Of a stretch of 12,071 bases of DNA, positions 7,250 through 12,071 are shown in pieces. Under the pieces are notes generated by a model. That model was not told the DNA's origin. It did not search any database and was given only the letters and a program-made list of their open reading frames with translations. Source of the stretch: JBFHER01 sp041584055. GTDB taxonomy: Bacteria > Bacteroidota > Bacteroidia > Bacteroidales > UBA5342. A program made the translations under genes and the position numbers. Numbering within the stretch: position 1 is the first letter of the stretch; every line of letters begins with the position of its first letter. The DNA lies in the NCBI GenBank assembly GCA_041584055.1, contig JBFHER010000104.1, positions 1-12,071 of the forward strand, in the 5' to 3' direction.

Positions 7250-7257
7250 CAAAGAAA
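7250..7257 (-). promoter_or_regulatory. Possible promoter -7 element of the YeiW-like gene
   Basis: Read on the minus strand this is TTTCTTTG followed by CA, one base off TAnnTTTG, with the G 14 bases before the preferred ATG. It would imply a very short leader. No clear -33 element is visible, so the gene could equally be read through from the CDGSH gene. Confidence 0.3.
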
Positions 7258-7339
7258 TATAAAATCATGAATTATTTACTGGATAGCATGCTTTTATTCA
7301 AAGATGCAACAAAGCGAAACTATGAAAACAGACATGCAA

Positions 7340-7576
7340 TTACTTTTTATGCGATCCATCACAAAAGGGTTTATTATTGCTTGCTTTGCACATGCAGGCA
7401 TAATAAGTGCCACTTTTCTCTACCTTAAATAACTTTGGTGAGAATGATGTTGACGCATGGGAACCATCACAAAAAGGTTGATTCTTTGATCGTCCGCATG
7501 CACACCAGGCATACGTTTTTCCTGCTTCTAATTCAACAGGCATTGGTGCATCACCTGCTCGTACCGGCTTATCCAT
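7340..7576 (-). CDS. Small protein with two CDGSH iron-sulfur motifs
   Basis: A 78-residue protein with two copies of the CDGSH signature C-x-C-x8-C-D-G-S-H. The first ligand set is Cys25, Cys27, Cys36 and His40; the second is Cys61, Cys63, Cys72 and His76. Each set is the 3Cys-1His ligand set that holds a [2Fe-2S] cluster in mitoNEET-type proteins. There is no membrane segment, so it should be soluble and cytoplasmic. Its partner is unknown; the family is linked to iron-sulfur or redox handling. Both motifs are complete, and both are followed or preceded by the usual aromatic residues (TYAWC, TYYAC). It begins 33 bases after the pirin stop codon on the same strand, so the two are probably co-transcribed. 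Confidence 0.94.
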   Translation of the reverse strand: MDKPVRAGDAPMPVELEAGKTYAWCACGRSKNQPFCDGSHASTSFSPKLFKVEKSGTYYACMCKASNNKPFCDGSHKK

Positions 7577-7609
7577 AACTCTTTATTTAAATGATTTAAA
7601 ATTATTTGC

Positions 7610-8479
7610 TTAATCAAACACTTCCTTTAAACTTCCCATCTCACCATCCTGATATGCATTGATCGCCTGCACTATTTCACGCTGAGAACTCATCACAAAT
7701 GGGCCATGCGAGTACATGGGCTCATTGAGTGGTTCCCCACTGAGAAAAATCGCATTTGAATCTTCAACAACAGTAATTTCAACCGTATCACCATGGGAAT
7801 CATAAATCAGAAGGTCTTTGGGAATCACATTTTCGTTACCTGAGTTAAGTCTGCCATCAAGCAAATACAGAAGTGTATTATCAAATTCACGCACAGGAAT
7901 TGTCAATCGTCCTCCTTTTTTAAGTTCAAGCCTGAAGATCGACATCTCGCTGAGTGGGTTTACTGAGCCCTTTAAATCATTAAACGAGCCACAAACCACA
8001 TGGACACTTATTAATTTGTCGTCGGATTGCCATTTGGGTATGGTGTTTTTGTGAAGGGGATAATAGGCAGGAGCGTCCATTTTATTTTTCACAGGCATGT
8101 TAATCCACAGTTGAATGATCTCAAAATCACCACCATACTCGGCCAATTCTTTTACAGGACGTTCACTGTGAATAATTCCTCGACCACTGTTTATCCACTG
8201 CACCCCACCGGCAAATACCTCACTGCTGATTCCCAGCGAATCACGGTGATGAACGCCGCCTTTAAAGACAAAAGTCACCGGAGAAAAACCACGATGCGGG
8301 TGTGGCCCTACACCAACATCCTGTTGTCGCTTCCCCCCTTCCATGGTATGTGACCAATGATGAATTAATAAAAATGGATCCACCTGGTCAATACCTCTGT
8401 AAGGAAGTGGCTGATCAAGAATGATGCCTCCCATGTTCACCAATTGTGCTGGAACAATTTGTTTAATGCTTTTTATCAT
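7610..8479 (-). CDS. Pirin family protein (bicupin)
   Basis: Pirins are two-cupin proteins holding one metal, usually iron; some, such as E. coli YhhW, oxidise quercetin, and others act as regulators. This one shows the family core: MGGIILDQPLP, the metal motif HPHRGF, GGVHHRDSLG, and VQWINSGRGIIHSE. With the preferred start the ligands corresponding to human pirin His56, His58, His101 and Glu103 are His60, His62, His104 and Glu106, all present. The C-terminal cupin ends GEPLNEPMYSHGPFVM, also typical. I chose the ATG at 8479 (289 residues), since pirins usually begin MIKxI shortly before the MGG segment and AAAGGA precedes it. In-frame ATGs at 8494 and 8533 would lengthen it to 294 or 307 residues. 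The gene heads a minus-strand group with the CDGSH gene and diverges from mfd across about 170-230 bases. The substrate is unknown. Confidence 0.93.
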   Translation of the reverse strand: MIKSIKQIVPAQLVNMGGIILDQPLPYRGIDQVDPFLLIHHWSHTMEGGKRQQDVGVGPHPHRGFSPVTFVFKGGVHHRDSLGISSEVFAGGVQWINSGRGIIHSERPVKELAEYGGDFEIIQLWINMPVKNKMDAPAYYPLHKNTIPKWQSDDKLISVHVVCGSFNDLKGSVNPLSEMSIFRLELKKGGRLTIPVREFDNTLLYLLDGRLNSGNENVIPKDLLIYDSHGDTVEITVVEDSNAIFLSGEPLNEPMYSHGPFVMSSQREIVQAINAYQDGEMGSLKEVFD

Positions 8480-8652
8480 TCCTTTTTCCTTCATTTCGTC
8501 CCATGATTCGACTTTTTCAGGCAAAAACATCAAAAACCGACTTGTTTTGCCCTGATTGGCTATTTATATATTCAACGATTGAGCGTTTAAATTGTTTTCA
8601 ATCTTGCGCTAAATGCAGAATAAACCCGAGCCACTGCAACATTTTTAAATTG

Positions 8653-8686
8653 TTTGGGGATAATCAAAACGAAGTCCCTATTTTTG
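8653..8686 (+). promoter_or_regulatory. Probable mfd promoter
   Basis: TATTTTTG at 8679-8686 matches TAnnTTTG exactly, within CTATTTTTGCAG, identical to the valS promoter. TTTG at 8653-8656 lies 22 bases upstream, close to the usual -33 spacing. This is the best two-part promoter in the window. The G is 21 bases before the TTG start codon, implying a leader of under 20 bases. Confidence 0.68.
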
Positions 8687-8707
8687 CAGTCTTAAAGAAT
8701 TTCGTCG

Positions 8708-11700
8708 TTGGAACTAAAAGAACTTTTGAATTTATACCTTGAAGCGGATCAGCTTCAGGCATTAAACATTGATCAGAATTGTTATCTGGATGGCTTAAAT
8801 GGATCATCCCTTGCATTCATCGCTGCTGCTTTTTTTAAAAAGACAAAACAAACATCCATTGTTATCCTGGAAGACAAGGAAGAAGCTGCCTATTTTTACA
8901 ATGATCTAATGCCTCTTATCGGCGAAGATGCTGCCTATTTCTTCCCGGCATCCTACAAGCGTTCCATCAAATTTAATCAGCCTGAAACAGCGGATATTAT
9001 CCTGCGAACCGAGGTTCTTAAAAAGCTAAATTCCAGGAAACAATGTGTTGTGGTTACCTATCCTGAAGCAATTGCAGAGAAGGTAATACGCCCCTCCAAA
9101 ATGAAAGCGAAAACAATGAATCTATCCGTGGATGAAAAGGTGGACACCTCTTTTATTCAGGAAGTTCTGGAAGATCTTAAATTTGAACGCGTAGACTTTG
9201 TTTTTGAACCTGGACAATACAGCATTCGTGGAAGCATTATTGATATCTTTTCGTTTTCGAACGAACACCCTTTCCGAATCGACTTTTTTGGCAACGAAGT
9301 GGAGAGTATCCGCACCTTTGACACAGAAACACAGCTGTCCCTCTCCGGGTGTGAATCTATTTCAATCATTCCAAACATACAAACGGGAACCTTTGATAAA
9401 GCATACATTTCGTTGTTCGATTTTATCAGTCAGGAAAAGCTCTTGTGGATAAAATCAAAGGAACTGATAAAGGCTAAAATGAATCAGATCTATGATGATT
9501 GTGCTGAATATTTCGTAACAAACAACGAAGCCAAACAGGTTGCCGACCTGCTCATCACTGGTTCCGAATTCCTTAATGGCATTCAATCATCCACCATCTT
9601 TGACTTCGGCATCCGATCAAATCAGAATACTGACAAGCTGGTTTCCTTTCATACCACACCGCAGGAAATTTTTCAAAAAAACTTTGACCTTCTTTTTGAC
9701 TCAATTGCATCGAAACAATCCGAAGGATACACCGTGTACATTTGCAGTAACAGTGAGAAACAAATTGAACGCCTGCAATCCATCTATGAGGATCAGGGAC
9801 GTCCCATTGCTTTTAAGCCCGTAGCAAATACAATCCATTCGGGGTACACAGACCATAATTTAAAGATTTGTATTTTCACCGATCATCAGATCTTTGAACG
9901 TTTTCATAAATTCAAACTAAAATCGGACCGCTTAAAATCCGGGAAAGCACGTTTAACACTAAAGGAATTAAACCAGCTGAATCCTGGGGATTATGTAGTG
10001 CATACCGATCATGGCATTGGTCGTTTTGATGGCTTGATACAAACAGAGATAAACGGCAAACCGCAGGAAGTTGTAAAAATTAGCTATAAAGACAAGGATG
10101 TTCTGTTTGTCAGCATACATGCCCTGCATCGCTTATCAAAATATAAAAGTAAAGACGGTGCACCTCCAACCGTACATAAGCTTGGGACAGGTGCCTGGCA
10201 ACGCCTTAAGCAGAGGGCCAAAACAAAAGTCAAGGACATCGCCAGGGATTTAATAAAGCTATACGCAGAGCGCCTGAAGGAACAAGGCTTTGCCTACTCT
10301 CCGGATTCATATTTACAAACAGAGCTTGAAGCTTCTTTTATTTACGAAGACACGCCAGATCAGTTAAAATCAACCCTTTCAGTTAAAAAGGATATGGAAA
10401 GTGCTGTCCCCATGGATCGATTGGTCTGTGGTGATGTGGGGTTTGGAAAAACAGAAATTGCCATCCGTGCAGCATTTAAAGCTGCCACCGATAACAAACA
10501 GGTGGCCATTTTGGTACCAACAACCATTCTCGCATTTCAACATTACAACACATTTAAATCAAGGCTTAAAGACTTTCCTGTCAATATCGAATACATTTCC
10601 AGATTCAGAAGGCCAGCCGAGATTAAAGAAACATTGCAACGGCTTAAAGAAGGCAAGGTTGACATTCTTATCGGAACACATCGCCTTACAAGCAAGGACG
10701 TGAAGTTCAAAGACCTTGGACTACTTATCATTGATGAGGAACAAAAATTTGGTGTGTCCGTTAAAGAAAAACTAAAACAGCTCAGGGTTAATGTAGACAC
10801 CCTCACCTTGACCGCGACACCCATCCCAAGAACCCTGCAATTTTCTTTGCTTGGTGCGCGCGATCTATCCATCATCAACACTCCTCCCCCCAACCGCTAC
10901 CCCATTCTTACGGAACTTCATTCGTTCAATGAGGAAGTGATCAGGGAAGCCATCAATTATGAACTTGATCGTGAAGGTCAGGTTTTCCTCATCAACAACC
11001 GCATACAAAACATCAAGGAAGTGGAACATATGGTGAACCGTATTGTTCCTGATGCACGCACCATCATTGGCCATGGCCAGATGGATGGAAAAGAGCTGGA
11101 ACGGGTGATGCTTGCCTTTATGGCAGGAGAATATGATGTATTGATAGCAACCACTATAATTGAATCAGGTCTGGATATCCCCAATGCCAATACGATCATC
11201 ATCAATGATGCTCAAAATTATGGATTAAGCGATCTACATCAGCTACGTGGACGGGTGGGTCGTTCTAACAAGAAAGCGTTTTGTTACCTTCTGGCTCCCC
11301 CCTTAAGCACCTTGCCTGCCGAATCTTCACGACGATTGCAAGCCATCGAAAGCTTTTCGGACTTAGGCAGCGGTTTCCAGATTGCCTTGCAGGATCTTGA
11401 CATTCGTGGCGCCGGGAACATGTTGGGCGGAGAACAGAGCGGTTTTATTGAGAATATAGGATTGGAAACATATCACAAAATATTAAATGAAGCGGTGCAG
11501 GAACTCAAAAAAGAAGAGTTTCAGGATGTGTTTGAGGATGAGAACAATCAAAGCAGCTCAGCATATTTAACCGACTGTACCATAGAAACGGATCTCAACC
11601 TTATGTTCCCAGGTAATTACATTCCTTCACCGGCTGAGCGAATTAATCAATACAGAGAACTGGATGCCGTAAAAGATCAGGAAGAACTGGACTTATATGT

Positions 11701-12022
11701 GGCGCATTTAACAGATCGTTTTGGTGCCCTTCCGGAAGAAGCTGCTCAACTCATCGAGGTCATTCGTCTGCGTTGGCTTGCCATGGAACTTGGTTTTGAA
11801 AAACTGGTTCTGAAAGGGAATAAGCTGCTCGCCTACTTTATCAGTGATCAGACATCAGACTATTTTGCAAGCAATGTATTTAGAGGTGTTTTACAGTACC
11901 TTCAGCACAACAGTCATCTTGGAAAAGTGAAAGAACGAAACGACAGATTGAATGTTGTATTTAACAAAGTATCCTCTATTAAACGTGCCAAAGAAATTTT
12001 GGAACCGATGATCAATCGCTGA
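8708..12022 (+). CDS. mfd: Mfd, transcription-repair coupling factor
   Basis: Mfd is a DNA translocase that pushes RNA polymerase stalled at DNA damage off the template and recruits UvrA for excision repair. The protein has 1104 residues, in the normal range. The UvrB-like N-terminal region includes RGSIIDIFSF and FRIDFFGNEVESIRTFD (about 170-210). The CarD-like RNA-polymerase-interacting domain is at about 423-490 (LNPGDYVVHTDHGIGRF). The helicase core carries Walker A GDVGFGKT (575-582), DEEQ (676-679), the TATPIPRTL segment, and motif VI QLRGRVGRS (845-853). The C-terminal TRCF domain begins near 971 (YIPSPAERINQYREL) and is complete. The start is TTG at 8708: an in-frame TAA at 8693 blocks extension, no ATG lies between, and the resulting MELKELLNLY fits the family. 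No Shine-Dalgarno is seen. Confidence 0.97.
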   Translation: MELKELLNLYLEADQLQALNIDQNCYLDGLNGSSLAFIAAAFFKKTKQTSIVILEDKEEAAYFYNDLMPLIGEDAAYFFPASYKRSIKFNQPETADIILRTEVLKKLNSRKQCVVVTYPEAIAEKVIRPSKMKAKTMNLSVDEKVDTSFIQEVLEDLKFERVDFVFEPGQYSIRGSIIDIFSFSNEHPFRIDFFGNEVESIRTFDTETQLSLSGCESISIIPNIQTGTFDKAYISLFDFISQEKLLWIKSKELIKAKMNQIYDDCAEYFVTNNEAKQVADLLITGSEFLNGIQSSTIFDFGIRSNQNTDKLVSFHTTPQEIFQKNFDLLFDSIASKQSEGYTVYICSNSEKQIERLQSIYEDQGRPIAFKPVANTIHSGYTDHNLKICIFTDHQIFERFHKFKLKSDRLKSGKARLTLKELNQLNPGDYVVHTDHGIGRFDGLIQTEINGKPQEVVKISYKDKDVLFVSIHALHRLSKYKSKDGAPPTVHKLGTGAWQRLKQRAKTKVKDIARDLIKLYAERLKEQGFAYSPDSYLQTELEASFIYEDTPDQLKSTLSVKKDMESAVPMDRLVCGDVGFGKTEIAIRAAFKAATDNKQVAILVPTTILAFQHYNTFKSRLKDFPVNIEYISRFRRPAEIKETLQRLKEGKVDILIGTHRLTSKDVKFKDLGLLIIDEEQKFGVSVKEKLKQLRVNVDTLTLTATPIPRTLQFSLLGARDLSIINTPPPNRYPILTELHSFNEEVIREAINYELDREGQVFLINNRIQNIKEVEHMVNRIVPDARTIIGHGQMDGKELERVMLAFMAGEYDVLIATTIIESGLDIPNANTIIINDAQNYGLSDLHQLRGRVGRSNKKAFCYLLAPPLSTLPAESSRRLQAIESFSDLGSGFQIALQDLDIRGAGNMLGGEQSGFIENIGLETYHKILNEAVQELKKEEFQDVFEDENNQSSSAYLTDCTIETDLNLMFPGNYIPSPAERINQYRELDAVKDQEELDLYVAHLTDRFGALPEEAAQLIEVIRLRWLAMELGFEKLVLKGNKLLAYFISDQTSDYFASNVFRGVLQYLQHNSHLGKVKERNDRLNVVFNKVSSIKRAKEILEPMINR

Positions 12023-12071
12023 AAATTCAATTGAAATGGTAATAATATGCTGTTACTTGTGCAAAGAGACA

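Noticed and set aside
8027..8353. 108-residue plus-strand frame opposite the pirin gene
   Set aside because: It is antisense to the conserved metal-binding core of pirin, which fully explains the sequence; no family resemblance in the antisense product.
8582..8610. Imperfect hairpin (AGCG/CGCT with ATTG/CAAT inside) between pirin and mfd
   Set aside because: The two short stems are separated by an unpaired internal loop and there is no T-tract; this is within chance for an AT-rich spacer, though a shared operator cannot be excluded.
12047..12071. ATG with eight open codons (MLLLVQRD) at the right edge, 24 bases after mfd
   Set aside because: It could be the start of the next gene, but eight residues are too few to support a call or a family.
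1..12071. Search for mobile elements, phage genes, CRISPR arrays, toxin-antitoxin or defence genes
   Set aside because: No transposase, integrase, direct-repeat array, nuclease or toxin-like frame was found; all gene-sized frames are explained by housekeeping or small conserved families.

Overview
The window is a stretch of ordinary chromosome from a member of the Bacteroidota. Three things point there. Genes are preceded by the TAnnTTTG promoter element known from Bacteroides and Flavobacterium, mostly without a strong Shine-Dalgarno. The protein families (MenD/MenB, SHMT, ValRS, Mfd) read like Bacteroidota versions. The one lipoprotein has an acidic stretch straight after its lipid-anchored cysteine. 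The genus cannot be read from this sequence.

Layout on the + strand: the 3' third of menD (cut by the left edge) overlaps menB by 28 bases, and together they cover two steps of menaquinone synthesis. A 271-base gap carrying a TATCTTTG promoter element leads to glyA (serine hydroxymethyltransferase), which ends at a strong intrinsic terminator. A 471-base intergenic region follows, with small degenerate hairpins, a 10-bp inverted repeat and the valS promoter element. valS (valyl-tRNA synthetase) is complete; a second intrinsic terminator lies behind it. Next is a small lipoprotein of an uncharacterised family recognisable by a KPxVYxYPE motif.

Three genes then run on the - strand, in transcription order: a pirin-family cupin, a small protein with two CDGSH iron-sulfur motifs, and a small eight-cysteine protein resembling E. 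coli YeiW (UPF0153). All three are metal-binding or probably metal-binding, and may form one transcription unit. Divergent from the pirin gene is mfd (transcription-repair coupling factor), complete, with a TTG start. The last 49 bases lie beyond mfd and hold no callable gene.

Functionally the window is mostly core metabolism and information processing: menaquinone for anaerobic or microaerobic respiration, one-carbon metabolism, tRNA charging and transcription-coupled repair. I saw no insertion sequence, phage gene, CRISPR array, tRNA or rRNA, and no convincing new multi-gene system. The points most worth a second look are the uncharacterised lipoprotein, an Asp-to-Glu change in the ThDP/Mg motif of MenD, the metal-binding trio, and the hairpin-rich gap before valS.
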